DNA of 64,000 nucleotides from JACESI01 sp964553335. Lineage in GTDB: Bacteria; Pseudomonadota; Alphaproteobacteria; Rhizobiales; JACESI01. Positions 50,926 to 60,332 of this stretch are shown piece by piece; position 1 is the first letter of the stretch; every line of letters starts with the position of its first letter. The position numbers and the translations under genes are program-made. The stretch spans positions 5,414 through 69,413 of the forward strand of contig CAZKKW010000001.1 of NCBI GenBank assembly GCA_964553335.1, in the 5' to 3' direction. Under the pieces are notes generated by a model. The model ran no database searches, was not told the DNA's origin, and saw only the letters and a program-made list of their open reading frames with translations.

Positions 50926-51393
50926 ATGAAGTTATTAAAATCGACCTTGGCAGCATCTATTGTTGCAGCAAGCTCGGTATCAGCGTTTGCCGCAACTGAA
51001 CCAAAACGTGTGCAGGTAACTGGCGAGATTATGGACACTTGGTGTTATTACTCAGGTGTTATGGGTGGCCGTGACGCGGTTGTTGGGTCTTCCCACCATA
51101 CATGCGCTGTTTGGTGTGCTGCTGGCGGTATTCCTGTGGGGCTTCTCACTGATGAAGGCGAAGTTTTCTTGGTTCTCGAAGTTGAGGGCAAAGGCATTGC
51201 TGACGGCAATGAAACAATCCTCGACATTCAATCAGACAGAATCACAGCTGATGCTATGCTTTATGAGCGTGACGGATTTAAATATCTGGTTGTTGAAAAA
51301 GTTGTATCAAACGAAGGCATTACAAATCTAACACACGATGATTTCGGTGTTATCCCTGCCTTTGCTATTCCTAAATCTGCACGTGGAGGCTAG
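50926..51393 (+). CDS. Exported Cys protein A of the SCO cluster
   Basis: The 155-residue product has a clear signal peptide (LKSTLAASIVAASSVSAFA, cleavage before ATEPK). The mature protein starts with a small beta domain, RVQVTGEIMDTWCYYSG, then SSHHTCAVWCAAGGIPVGLL. Numbered from ATG 50926, the cysteines are Cys40, Cys60 and Cys64 with His57-His58 beside them, a set that could bind a metal or a haem-like cofactor or form disulphides. GGGAG lies directly before an earlier ATG (50920), so ATG 50926 with six bases of spacing is preferred. The next gene starts 3 bp after the stop and encodes a related protein. I do not recognise a named family. Confidence 0.8.
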   Translation: MKLLKSTLAASIVAASSVSAFAATEPKRVQVTGEIMDTWCYYSGVMGGRDAVVGSSHHTCAVWCAAGGIPVGLLTDEGEVFLVLEVEGKGIADGNETILDIQSDRITADAMLYERDGFKYLVVEKVVSNEGITNLTHDDFGVIPAFAIPKSARGG

Positions 51394-51396
51394 ACC

Positions 51397-51948
51397 ATGA
51401 AAAAACTTATTATTGCCCTTTGTGCGACCGCTTTCCCTTTTGCAGCACTTGCTGACGATCCAAATAGTAAAGCGAAAAACTGGAACCTTGTTGCTCAAAA
51501 GAAAGCAATCCTTACTGGTAAAGTTGTCGATGTGAGCTGTGAAGTGACCGGCAAATGCGGGGATGAATGTGGGGCTGGTGCTTACCACCTCGGCATTTTG
51601 ACAACCGATGGTAAGCTTGTTCCAACCATGAAAAATGGTCAAACATCATTTAATGGTACAACAGACGATCTACTTCCATTTTGCGGTAAAGATGTTCAAG
51701 TGGACGGTCTTTTTGTAGGAGAAGATATTCCTGAACAGTACTATCAAGTTCAACTGATCAAAGTTGGTGATGGTGAGTGGCAAAAAGCAAATTTGCACAC
51801 GAAGACATGGAAGACGAAATTTCCTGATGCTGGTGGCAAAGGCCCTTGGTTCCGTCGTGACCCACGGGTGAAAGCTCAGCTTGAAAAAGACGGTTGGCTT
51901 GGCCTTGGCGCTGATGTCGATAAGAAGTTCATTGCTGAAAACTACTAG
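51397..51948 (+). CDS. Exported Cys protein B of the SCO cluster
   Basis: The 183-residue product has a signal peptide (KLIIALCATAFPFAALA, cleavage before DDPNS). The mature part repeats the pattern of the previous protein: AILTGKVVDVSCEVTGKCGD then ECGAGAYHLGILTTDGK, with Cys48, Cys54, Cys58 and a further Cys96 in LLPFCGKDV. The second half (WKTKFPDAGGKGPWFRRD) is unique. Spacing to both neighbours (3 and 11 bp) points to one transcript and possibly one periplasmic complex with the SCO protein. Function is unknown; metal or thiol chemistry is inferred from cysteines and context. Confidence 0.8.
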   Translation: MKKLIIALCATAFPFAALADDPNSKAKNWNLVAQKKAILTGKVVDVSCEVTGKCGDECGAGAYHLGILTTDGKLVPTMKNGQTSFNGTTDDLLPFCGKDVQVDGLFVGEDIPEQYYQVQLIKVGDGEWQKANLHTKTWKTKFPDAGGKGPWFRRDPRVKAQLEKDGWLGLGADVDKKFIAENY

Positions 51949-51959
51949 TTGATTACGTA

Positions 51960-52697
51960 ATGAAACCGCTTTTTGCTGGTCTATACATAACAGGGCTTGC
52001 CGCACTTAGTTTTGGTGCGGCGGCCTTCTTTTTTGCCCCTCAAGATGAGGGGGCAAAGATTGCGAGTGCGCCTGCAACCAATGCCGTGCCGCAACCAAAA
52101 CAAACTGCCGCAACGAGCGAGCAAAAATTGCCGGAGATTGCTGGGTTAGAAAATTCTGCGTTATCCGCTGATGACCTTCAAGCGGCCTTGTTTGGCACCA
52201 ACCTTGGTGGGTCTTTCGATCTCATCGATCATTTCGGCGAGCCGAAACAGCTTGAAGACTATGCGGGCAAGCATGTGATGGTATTCTTTGGCTATGCCAA
52301 TTGCCTCGCGATTTGCTCTGCTGCTTTGCCATTGATGGCTGATGTCATTGATTTGTTGGGCGACAACGGCAAAGCTGATCTTGTGCCTTTGATGATCACC
52401 GTTGATCCAAAAAATGACACGCCAGACTTCATGCGTGAAAAACTCGCTGAATATCATCCGGCATTGATTGGCATGACGGGTTCAGAAGGTCAGTTGGCTG
52501 ATGTTCGCAAGAAGTTTCAGGTACGTATTGAATTTGTCGGAACCGATATTGACGACAATCCGATCTATAACCACGGCAGCTTTATCTATCTGCTTGGTCC
52601 AGACGGTAAGGTCAAAACCTTGGTGCCGCCGATCCTAGAGCCGCAACAAATGGCGGACATCATGAAGAAATATATTCTTGAAGAAGAGGCTAGTTAA
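51960..52697 (+). CDS. SCO1/SenC-family copper protein
   Basis: The 245-residue protein has an N-terminal membrane anchor or signal (about residues 8-26) and a thioredoxin-like SCO domain from about 83. The copper ligands are Cys115 and Cys119 in GYANCLAICSAALP and His205 in YNHGSFIYLLGPDG. SCO proteins deliver copper to the CuA site of cytochrome oxidase or act as thiol reductants. The usual Pro of the CPxxC motif is Leu here. No cytochrome oxidase genes are in the window; instead it closes a cluster with two exported Cys proteins. Confidence 0.92.
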   Translation: MKPLFAGLYITGLAALSFGAAAFFFAPQDEGAKIASAPATNAVPQPKQTAATSEQKLPEIAGLENSALSADDLQAALFGTNLGGSFDLIDHFGEPKQLEDYAGKHVMVFFGYANCLAICSAALPLMADVIDLLGDNGKADLVPLMITVDPKNDTPDFMREKLAEYHPALIGMTGSEGQLADVRKKFQVRIEFVGTDIDDNPIYNHGSFIYLLGPDGKVKTLVPPILEPQQMADIMKKYILEEEAS

Positions 52698-52705
52698 TAG
52701 CCTTT

Positions 52706-53050
52706 TCAGCGCTCGCTTAATCCTGCACATTTGATGCAAAGCGTTGCCATTGGGTCGATCTCAAGACGTTTGTCTGCAATTTCATCGCCGCATTCTAGGC
52801 AGTCGCCATATTCGTCATCGTCGATCCGGCGAAAGGCAGCATCAATGCGCACCAAATCAAGCTGTCTTCTGCGTTGTTGTTCTTGTGCCATTGCCTGACC
52901 TTGCAGCGCATCCATACGCGAGAGGCGACCAACCGATTGCTGATCAAGCTCCACGGCTGAGCGTGCTTCTTCAGACATGGCTTGCAGTTGCATCAATTCT
53001 TGCTTGCGTGCTTCCAGCCGCTTGATTGCCCGTTTGTGATCAACCGACAT
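52706..53050 (-). CDS. DksA/TraR-family zinc-finger protein
   Basis: The 114-residue protein has a helical N-terminal part (RLEARKQELMQLQAMSEEAR and a second helix QEQQRRRQLDLVRIDAAFRR) and a C-terminal C4 zinc finger, CLECGDEI and LCIKCAG. The family binds RNA polymerase in the secondary channel. It is shorter than DksA and lacks a clear DxxDxA tip, so it may be a TraR-like variant or a regulator with a different effect. It converges with the SCO gene. Confidence 0.88.
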   Translation of the reverse strand: MSVDHKRAIKRLEARKQELMQLQAMSEEARSAVELDQQSVGRLSRMDALQGQAMAQEQQRRRQLDLVRIDAAFRRIDDDEYGDCLECGDEIADKRLEIDPMATLCIKCAGLSER

Positions 53051-53164
53051 GGCTCATCTCCCACATTGCTGCCGTCAATTCATGGCACAATGCTCGCACA
53101 TTTTAGAAAATTTGTGTATGACCCATCCTCACTGATGCAATTCATAAAGATAAGGCTTTGAACC

Positions 53165-54001
53165 ATGTCTTCGCAAACTGAAACCGTTCGTCGCAAAACA
53201 GCGCTTGATATTTTGAAAATGAAGAACGAGCGTAAAATCGTCTCTCTGACGGCTTATCATGCGCACACGGCAGGGATTATCGATCCCCATGTGGACTTCA
53301 TCCTTGTGGGTGATAGTCTCGGCATGGTGATGCATGGGCTAGAGACAACGATCCCTGTTACCGTTGATATGATGATCTTGCAGGGTCATGCGGTTATGCG
53401 TGGTTCAAAACAAGCGTTGATTGTCGTTGATATGCCATTTGGTTCATATGAAGAAAGTCCCGAAGCTGCCTTTCGAAATGCAGCGCGGATCATGAAAGAA
53501 ACAGGTTGCGGTGCGATTAAGCTCGAAGGTGGTTCTCTCATGGCACCCACAATCGACTTTCTCACAAGCAGGGGCATCCCAGTGATGGCCCACATCGGCC
53601 TCACACCGCAAAGCGTCAACACAATGGGTGGCTTTAAGGTTCAAGGGAAAAGTAAAGACGAATGGGCGATAATCGAAGAAGACGCGCGTGCTGTTAGTGA
53701 TGCAGGTGCGTTTTCAGTGGTGATTGAGGGGGTTGCTGCACCCTTGGCCGATAAGCTGACAGAGATTGTGCCAATTCCAACCATCGGCATTGGTGCATCG
53801 GCAAACTGTGATGGTCAAATCCTCGTGCTTGAAGACATGCTCGGCCTGTCTGATTGGGTACCTAAGTTTGTCAAGAAGTTTGGTTCCATCAAAGATCATA
53901 TCGAAGAAAGCGTTACATCTTATGCCGATGCGGTTCGTGATCAGTCATTTCCCGCTGCAGAACACACCTATGCGATGAAAAAGCAAAAGAAAGACGATTG
54001 A
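53165..54001 (+). CDS. panB: 3-methyl-2-oxobutanoate hydroxymethyltransferase
   Basis: PanB makes ketopantoate from oxoisovalerate and methylenetetrahydrofolate, the first step of pantothenate synthesis. The 278-residue barrel has SLTAYHAHTAGIID, VGDSLGMVMHG, VDMPFGSYEESPE, KLEGGS and PVMAHIGLTPQSVN, and the catalytic Glu in VIEGVAAPLADKLT. Length is standard. No panC follows. It uses the same one-carbon donor that glyA in this window supplies. Confidence 0.96.
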   Translation: MSSQTETVRRKTALDILKMKNERKIVSLTAYHAHTAGIIDPHVDFILVGDSLGMVMHGLETTIPVTVDMMILQGHAVMRGSKQALIVVDMPFGSYEESPEAAFRNAARIMKETGCGAIKLEGGSLMAPTIDFLTSRGIPVMAHIGLTPQSVNTMGGFKVQGKSKDEWAIIEEDARAVSDAGAFSVVIEGVAAPLADKLTEIVPIPTIGIGASANCDGQILVLEDMLGLSDWVPKFVKKFGSIKDHIEESVTSYADAVRDQSFPAAEHTYAMKKQKKDD

Positions 54002-54082
54002 TTGCAGCTTGCATTTGTTGCAATTTTTGATCGTGGCGCATAATGTCCGCGAAACCTATAAACTCTTACAACTGGTTGCAGA

Positions 54083-54760
54083 ATGTCAGATTTTTTTCGT
54101 GAAGTAGATGAAGAGCTTCGCAACGACCGAATGAAGGCCGTGTGGACGAACTACGGCAAGATTATCATCGGTGTGGCTGTATTGCTGATCGCCGCGACCG
54201 CTGGCTATCGCTATTATCTGCATTGGCAAGAGCAGCAGGCAGGGGCGGCTGGTGATCAATATTTGCAGGCGCTTGAACTTGCCAATGATGGAGACCGCGC
54301 TGGCGCTCGCAAAATTTTAGACAAATTGGCCCAGGATGGATGGGGCGGTTACCCAATCCTTGCAGGCCTTCGCTCCGCAACAACGTTGATTGCTGAGGGA
54401 AAGACCAAAGAAGGCATTGATGCCCTCGATGCACTTTCAAAAAACAGTGTATTGTCAGGTGACCTACAAGACTATGCCCGCGTGCAAGCGGCTATGGCAG
54501 CGGTTGATATTGAGAGTTTTGATCAAATTGTTGCACGCACAGGCGGCCTGCTTGGCCCAGAAAGCGCATGGAGTAATTTTGCGCGGGAAGCACGGGCATT
54601 GGCAGCTTGGAAAGCGGGCGATTTGGATGAAGCGGCAAAATGGGTTCAAGAGTTGAAATCCAACAATGAACTGCCGCAAGGCATGCGCTCGCGTATCGAA
54701 ATTATTGAAGATCTGATCATTTCGCGCGGCGGTAAGCTTCCGTCAACGTCCGATTCGTAG
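54083..54760 (+). CDS. YfgM-like tetratricopeptide membrane protein
   Basis: The 225-residue protein has a short cytoplasmic N-terminus (SDFFREVDEELRNDRMKAVW), one membrane helix (about residues 28-46, IIIGVAVLLIAATAGYRYY) and a periplasmic helical TPR-like domain (LELANDGDRAGARKILDKLA onwards). This is the YfgM architecture, an ancillary SecYEG-associated chaperone that helps envelope protein folding. It lies directly before bamB and der, the same context as in E. coli. Confidence 0.9.
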   Translation: MSDFFREVDEELRNDRMKAVWTNYGKIIIGVAVLLIAATAGYRYYLHWQEQQAGAAGDQYLQALELANDGDRAGARKILDKLAQDGWGGYPILAGLRSATTLIAEGKTKEGIDALDALSKNSVLSGDLQDYARVQAAMAAVDIESFDQIVARTGGLLGPESAWSNFAREARALAAWKAGDLDEAAKWVQELKSNNELPQGMRSRIEIIEDLIISRGGKLPSTSDS

Positions 54761-54823
54761 TATTGTTATCTGGTAATTTTGCTGGATGCGTTCCTCCACG
54801 GTGGCCGTTGGAAGGAATGAAAC

Positions 54824-56194
54824 ATGTCGATGGCACTTTTTGGGTCAGTTGACGGTAATCACCCGTGGCGTTTGAGAACGCTGAGCGTTGTGATCACTTG
54901 TGTTGCACTAGCAGGCTGTGTCGCCGAGCACGCAACGCCCGATATTACAGCCCTTAGCCCCGATTTAAAAATTCCTGAGCTGAGTTCGCCAGATGCTAAG
55001 CCAGCACCTCAAGCTAAAAAAACGCAACGAGTAGCAAGCACAGCGGTGAAAACTGCGATAATACCCAATCCGAAACCGTCTAAATCGCTTGGCTATCAAT
55101 TTGTGGCAAAGGCGAGCTTTGATTTGCCGGCCCTTAATCAAGAGTTTCCCAGTACATTTGGGTTCAGCGGCAATAATATTGACCATCTCTTGCTGGGCGG
55201 CGGCGCATCTTGGCAATCGAAGCCAACTAAAAACGCAGGGCGCGTTACAACGCCGCTGGTTTTAAATGCAGGGCGGTTGTTTTATGGGGATGAACGCGGT
55301 GGCCTTTATGCCGTATCAGCAAGCAATGGGGCGCTGTTATGGGCGGTTCATCTATCTGATGGCCAGACCGACCAACCCATCGCAACATTGTTTGCAGACA
55401 AAGATGTCCTTTATGCAGCAACCCGCAATGGTCATGTTATTGCAATCTCGTCGAAAAACGGAACTATTTTATGGAAGAAGAAAGTATCCGGTTCAGCCAA
55501 GAATTTGGTGACGGGGGCACTGCGCTTGGTGGGCGAGGCATTGCTGTTGAAAATTGGTAATAATCAGTTGCTGACCCTTTCCAAGGACAACGGTGAAGCT
55601 GGATGGGGTTATAAATCCACTAATTCCATTGACGCTTTGGCGGTCTCAAACGGGACAATCCAATTGCTGACGAGCAAGAATGAGTTTGTACACTTAGAAC
55701 AAAGCACAGGAAAACAAAAAACGAAGAACGAATTTTCAAGTGCGCAAAAAGCAAGCCAGCTTATCGCAACATCAAAAGATCTCATCGTTAGCGGGAAGAA
55801 TAGTCTTAGCCGCTATACACCACAACGCACCCAAAGATTATGGGAACAGAAAAAGGGCGGTGAGGGGCAGATTATTGCCTCTGGTGATACGATTTTTTCA
55901 ACGGGTATAGACAACGCGTTGCGCGCTTTTAATCGCACAAATGGCAAGCTCAATTGGCGATCAAAACTGCCAGAAAATAAGACCATTGGCACACCAACAC
56001 GCTGGAGCAGACCAATATTGGCCGGTGGGCGCTTGCATCTTGCTAGCAATACAGGCTATGTCGCGTCATTCAATGCCGATGACGGTAAACTGATTTTGTT
56101 GCGCAACATCAAAGCGCCCATAAATTCAGCCCCGATTGTGGCGAGTGGCAGGCTTTATATCATAGCGGCTAATGGCAAGGTTTTTCGACTTTGA
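54824..56194 (+). CDS. bamB: Outer membrane assembly lipoprotein BamB
   Basis: BamB is the beta-propeller lipoprotein of the BAM complex, helping insert outer-membrane beta-barrels. The 456-residue product has a lipoprotein signal ending LSVVITCVALAGC (lipid on Cys32), a low-complexity linker, and a PQQ-like propeller from about residue 120 with repeats such as LYAVSASNGALLWAVHLS, VIAISSKNGTILWKK, LRAFNRTNGKLNWRSKL and VASFNADDGKLILL. The linker (about residues 40-95) is longer than in E. coli BamB. The gene is in a unit with the YfgM-like gene and der. Confidence 0.93.
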   Translation: MSMALFGSVDGNHPWRLRTLSVVITCVALAGCVAEHATPDITALSPDLKIPELSSPDAKPAPQAKKTQRVASTAVKTAIIPNPKPSKSLGYQFVAKASFDLPALNQEFPSTFGFSGNNIDHLLLGGGASWQSKPTKNAGRVTTPLVLNAGRLFYGDERGGLYAVSASNGALLWAVHLSDGQTDQPIATLFADKDVLYAATRNGHVIAISSKNGTILWKKKVSGSAKNLVTGALRLVGEALLLKIGNNQLLTLSKDNGEAGWGYKSTNSIDALAVSNGTIQLLTSKNEFVHLEQSTGKQKTKNEFSSAQKASQLIATSKDLIVSGKNSLSRYTPQRTQRLWEQKKGGEGQIIASGDTIFSTGIDNALRAFNRTNGKLNWRSKLPENKTIGTPTRWSRPILAGGRLHLASNTGYVASFNADDGKLILLRNIKAPINSAPIVASGRLYIIAANGKVFRL

Positions 56195-56246
56195 CACGCG
56201 CCAATCTCTATGTGCGGAGCCTCTTTGGTTTTAAGTAGGTCCGTTT

Positions 56247-57647
56247 ATGTCGTTTACCGTCGCAATTGTCGGTCGCCCCAATGTTGGAAAATCCACCCTG
56301 TTTAACAGATTGGTTGGGCGCAAGCTTGCTCTCGTTGATGACACCCCAGGGGTAACCCGCGATCGCCGTGAAGGGGATGCTAAGCTGGGTGATTTGTCTT
56401 TCACGATCATCGATACAGCCGGACTTGAAGACGCAACCGATGACAGCCTAGAAGCACGCATGCGCCAACAAACTGAGGCGGCAATTAGTGATGCAGACGT
56501 TTGCCTATTCATGATGGATGTGCGGGCAGGGGTTACACCTATTGACGAGCATTTTGGTTCACTGCTTCGCAAATCATCAAAGCCCGTCATTTTGCTTGCT
56601 AATAAATCAGAAGGTCGTGGAGAGATGGGCGCTTATGAAGCCTTCTCGCTCGGTCTTGGTGATCCAGTTGCAATTTCCGCTGAACACGGCGAGGGGCTTG
56701 GTTCGCTTTATGATGCGTTGCGTCCATTCGTTGATGACGCGGAAATTGAAGAAGCCGCAGAACTTGCCGCCAATTCTGATTGGCAGGATGATGAGATCGG
56801 CGAGTTTGACGAAACCATCGCCTATGACCGCGAAAAGCCGATGAAGATCGCGGTTGTTGGTCGTCCAAATGCGGGCAAGTCTACACTCATCAACACGCTG
56901 CTTGGCGAAGACAGATTGCTGACGGGTCCAGAAGCGGGAATCACGCGTGATTCCATCTCTATTGACTGGGAATGGGAAGGGCGCCGTCTCAAGCTGTTTG
57001 ATACAGCTGGTATCCGTAAAAAAGCCAAGGTAAATGCGAAGCTTGAAAAGCTATCTGTTGCGGATGGCCTTCGCGCTATTCGTTTTGCCGAAGTGGTGGT
57101 TGTCACACTTGACGCCACAATGCCGTTTGAGAAGCAAGATTTGCAGATTGCCGCTTTGGTCATTCGTGAAGGGCGCTCCCTCGTGATTGCGCTTAATAAA
57201 TGGGATCTAATCGAAGACCGCCACCAGACAATGCTTGATTTGCGCGAGAAGTGTGAGCGCCTACTACCACAAGTGCGCGGTGTTCCCATGGTGCCAATGT
57301 CGGGCCAAACGGGCTATAATCTTGAAAAACTCTTGAAGGCAGTGACCGAAACCCACGAAGTTTGGAACACAAGGCTTTCAACCTCAAGGCTCAATCGCTG
57401 GTTTGATAATATCACCCAGTATCACCCACCGCCCGCCGTTGCTGGTCGCAGGGTTAAGCTTCGCTATATCACGCAGGCCAAAACACGCCCGCCAACATTT
57501 GTGGTGTTTTGTACCCGTGCTGATGCCGTTCCAGAAGCGTATAAGCGCTATCTGTTAAACGCGATCCGTGAGGATTTTGAGATACCAGGTGTGCCGCTTC
57601 GCATGATTATGCGTGAAGGAAACAACCCTTACGCTCCAAAGAAATAG
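56247..57647 (+). CDS. der: Ribosome-associated GTPase Der (EngA)
   Basis: Der is an essential GTPase for 50S subunit assembly. The 466-residue product has two tandem G domains: GRPNVGKSTLFNR at residue 8 with DTAGLED and LLANKSEG, and GRPNAGKSTLINT at about 205 with DTAGIRKKA and IALNKWDL. A KH-like domain closes the protein (RVKLRYITQAKTRPPTF, GVPLRMIMREGNNPY). All GTP-binding motifs look intact. It starts 52 bp after bamB. Confidence 0.97.
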   Translation: MSFTVAIVGRPNVGKSTLFNRLVGRKLALVDDTPGVTRDRREGDAKLGDLSFTIIDTAGLEDATDDSLEARMRQQTEAAISDADVCLFMMDVRAGVTPIDEHFGSLLRKSSKPVILLANKSEGRGEMGAYEAFSLGLGDPVAISAEHGEGLGSLYDALRPFVDDAEIEEAAELAANSDWQDDEIGEFDETIAYDREKPMKIAVVGRPNAGKSTLINTLLGEDRLLTGPEAGITRDSISIDWEWEGRRLKLFDTAGIRKKAKVNAKLEKLSVADGLRAIRFAEVVVVTLDATMPFEKQDLQIAALVIREGRSLVIALNKWDLIEDRHQTMLDLREKCERLLPQVRGVPMVPMSGQTGYNLEKLLKAVTETHEVWNTRLSTSRLNRWFDNITQYHPPPAVAGRRVKLRYITQAKTRPPTFVVFCTRADAVPEAYKRYLLNAIREDFEIPGVPLRMIMREGNNPYAPKK

Positions 57648-57768
57648 CGGTAGTATCCAACTGCCACCTTGCGCAAAACTGTTTTGCATGGCCTGATTGG
57701 ACCTTAGGTCATTGCAGTGCTTTGGGATTCTGTCTAGTAGGTGACCTGATTGACGCAGGGAGGCTGGA

Positions 57769-59301
57769 TTGCGCGATATTATTGACGAGTTGAAAGACCG
57801 CCGTGAAACGGCCCTTAAGGGTGGCGGCGATAAGCGTATAGATCGCCAACATGAGCGCGGCAAACTAACGGCGCGAGAGCGCATTAATGTGCTGCTTGAT
57901 GAAGGCTCATTTGAAGAATTCGGCATGTTTGTCCAACACCGTGCCACAGACTTCGGCATGGCAGATAACAAGATACCTGGTGACGGTGTTGTGACTGGTT
58001 GGGGCACTGTTAATGGCCGCAAGATATTTGTCTTTGCAAAAGACTTCACCATTTTTGGCGGTTCACTGTCTGAAGCGCATGCGGAGAAAATCTGCAAACT
58101 GCAAGATATGGCTTTGCGCAATCGTGCTCCTATCATCGGCTTGATGGATGCAGGCGGTGCACGTATTCAAGAGGGTGTCGCAGCCCTTGGTGGTTATGCA
58201 GAAGTCTTCCAGCGCAATGTGTTAGCGTCTGGCGTGATCCCACAAATTTCAATGATCATGGGGCCATGCGCGGGTGGTGATGTTTATTCGCCTGCGATGA
58301 CGGATTTCATCTTCATGGTGCGTGATACCAGCTACATGTATGTAACCGGCCCTGATGTGGTGAAAACGGTGACCAATGAGACGGTGACCCACGAAGAACT
58401 GGGTGGCGCGTCAATCCACACCACCAAATCATCCATTGCTGATGGGGCCTTCGATAATGATATCGACGCTTTGATCGAAATGCGCCGTTTCATCGACTTT
58501 CTGCCGTTGTCGAATACAGATGATGTGCCAGAGCTTGAAACCAGTGATGCCTATGACCGCGTTGATGAATCGCTTGATACACTGATCCCTGATAGCGCGA
58601 ACAAGCCGTATGACATCAAGGAGCTGATCCATAAGATCGTCGATGAAGGTGACTTCTTCGAACTCCAAGCAAGTTTCGCCGCCAACATCGTCACAGGTTT
58701 TGGCCGCATGGAGGGCAAGACCGTTGGGTTTGTCGCCAACCAGCCAATGGTGCTTGCAGGCGTTCTTGATAGTGATGCGAGCCGTAAGGCCGCGCGTTTT
58801 GTGCGCTTTTGTGATTGTTTTGGTATTCCAATTGTCACCCTTGTTGATGTGCCAGGTTTCTTGCCAGGTACTGCGCAAGAATATGGTGGCCTGATCAAGC
58901 ACGGAGCAAAGCTTCTGTTTGCTTATGCAGAAGCCACTGTGCCGAAGGTGACCGTGATCACGCGTAAGGCCTTTGGTGGTGCTTATGACGTGATGGCGTC
59001 AAAACATTTGCGCGGTGACATCAACTACGCATGGCCGTCAGCGCAGATTGCTGTGATGGGGGCAAAAGGTGCTGTTGAGATCATCCATCGTCAGCACATT
59101 GGCGATGATGAAAAGATCGAAGAGTTGACGAAAGAATATGAGGAGCGCTTCCTATCGCCATTTGTGGCCGCTGAACGGGGCTACGTTGACGAAGTGATCT
59201 TCCCACGCTCAACCCGCAAGCGCGTCTCTCGTGCCCTGCAAATGTTGCGTGATAAGGATTTGCAAAACCCTTGGAAAAAACACGACAATATTCCGCTTTA
59301 A
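57769..59301 (+). CDS. pccB: Propionyl-CoA carboxylase beta subunit
   Basis: This carboxyltransferase moves CO2 from biotin to propionyl-CoA, making methylmalonyl-CoA. The 510-residue product has KLTARERINVLLDEGSFEE, GLMDAGGARIQEGVAALGGY, MGPCAGGDVYSPAMTDF and, in the C-terminal half, VDVPGFLPGTAQEYGG and RKAFGGAYDVMASKHL, all standard acyl-CoA carboxylase elements. The Asp in the second acyl-CoA pocket position cannot be checked in detail, so propionyl rather than methylcrotonyl or acetyl is inferred from the partner subunit. Start TTG 57769, AGGGAGG five bases upstream. The transporter gene and pccA follow. Confidence 0.93.
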   Translation: MRDIIDELKDRRETALKGGGDKRIDRQHERGKLTARERINVLLDEGSFEEFGMFVQHRATDFGMADNKIPGDGVVTGWGTVNGRKIFVFAKDFTIFGGSLSEAHAEKICKLQDMALRNRAPIIGLMDAGGARIQEGVAALGGYAEVFQRNVLASGVIPQISMIMGPCAGGDVYSPAMTDFIFMVRDTSYMYVTGPDVVKTVTNETVTHEELGGASIHTTKSSIADGAFDNDIDALIEMRRFIDFLPLSNTDDVPELETSDAYDRVDESLDTLIPDSANKPYDIKELIHKIVDEGDFFELQASFAANIVTGFGRMEGKTVGFVANQPMVLAGVLDSDASRKAARFVRFCDCFGIPIVTLVDVPGFLPGTAQEYGGLIKHGAKLLFAYAEATVPKVTVITRKAFGGAYDVMASKHLRGDINYAWPSAQIAVMGAKGAVEIIHRQHIGDDEKIEELTKEYEERFLSPFVAAERGYVDEVIFPRSTRKRVSRALQMLRDKDLQNPWKKHDNIPL

Positions 59302-59312
59302 AAGGTTCCTAA

Positions 59313-60296
59313 ATGGCTCGTTATGACCGCCCAAAGGCTGCGCATGAGATTGTGGAGATGTTACCAGCATCCCCGCAACCAAACATTGTGCTTGGCATGG
59401 TCTTAATGTGCACCGCCATGCTGGCTGCCCCTGCCATGGATATTATAGCGAAGTATTTGGGCACAGACGGTGAGGTAGCACCTGGTGTTGTAACCTTTGG
59501 TCGGTTTGTGGTGCAGGCGGTTATCTTATTCAGTTTGATGCTGTTGTTGGTCGCAACCTCTCGCAGAAAACGGATCTGGCCAAAGAACATTGCAATCAAT
59601 CTGCTTCGTGGCGCGATGATGGGGTGTGCTGCGTTTTTATTTTTTACCGCCGTAACTTTCATGCCAGTGGCCGACGCAATCGCGATCTTCTTCGTTGAGC
59701 CATTCATTTTGACCATTTTCTCCGCACTCTTGTTGGGCGAGAGCGTGGGATGGCGTCGACGTATTGCGGTCTTGGTCGGTTTTGGTGGGGCGTTGTTGAT
59801 TATCCAGCCAAGCTTCCAAGAACTCGGAGTTGTGGCGCTGTTGCCAGTTGCGACTGCCTTTATCTTTGCGCTCTATCTCATTTTAACCCGTAAATATGCG
59901 GGGCAGGATGATCCATTCTCGATGCAGCTTACAGCGGGGGTGGGTGGTGCTTTGACCATGTTTATCGCCTTGATCATCGGCGGCAACATGCTTGGCATTG
60001 ATCCGCTCGTTGCTACATGGCCGCAAACCAGCTTCACATGGTCTCTGGTCGTGCTTTTGGGCCTGCTTGGTACTGGCAGTCATCTCTTGATTGTTTTCGC
60101 CTTTGCTCGCGCTCCAGCCAGTATTTTGGCCCCGTTCCAATATGTCGAGATCGTCAGCGGTACGATCCTTGGCTATGTGGTGTTCAGAGATTTCCCTGAC
60201 CTCATAAAATGGGTTGGTATTTTCATCATCGTTGGATCAGGCATTTATATCTTTTGGCGTGAGGCAATGAATTCAAAATTGGAAGGGAAGTCGTGA
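59313..60296 (+). CDS. DMT-superfamily (EamA) transporter between pccB and pccA
   Basis: The 327-residue membrane protein has ten hydrophobic segments in two EamA repeats (GMVLMCTAMLAAPAMDIIAK, FFTAVTFMPVADAIAIFFVE, LFGLGTGSHLLIV-type GLLGTGSHLLIVFAF, APFQYVEIVSGTILGY). It belongs to the RhaT/EamA type of exporters; the substrate is not predictable. It lies 11 bp after pccB and immediately before pccA, so it is likely in their operon. A different DMT transporter is encoded at 3711-4613. Confidence 0.88.
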   Translation: MARYDRPKAAHEIVEMLPASPQPNIVLGMVLMCTAMLAAPAMDIIAKYLGTDGEVAPGVVTFGRFVVQAVILFSLMLLLVATSRRKRIWPKNIAINLLRGAMMGCAAFLFFTAVTFMPVADAIAIFFVEPFILTIFSALLLGESVGWRRRIAVLVGFGGALLIIQPSFQELGVVALLPVATAFIFALYLILTRKYAGQDDPFSMQLTAGVGGALTMFIALIIGGNMLGIDPLVATWPQTSFTWSLVVLLGLLGTGSHLLIVFAFARAPASILAPFQYVEIVSGTILGYVVFRDFPDLIKWVGIFIIVGSGIYIFWREAMNSKLEGKS

Positions 60297-60332
60297 TTGT
60301 TTTGCGGCGACCGAAAGAGGAAGTTAAAGACG

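Noticed and set aside
54001..54028. Terminator after panB
   Set aside because: ATTGCA/TGCAAT followed by T residues forms only a 6-bp A/T-rich stem with a 12-nt loop, too weak to call.
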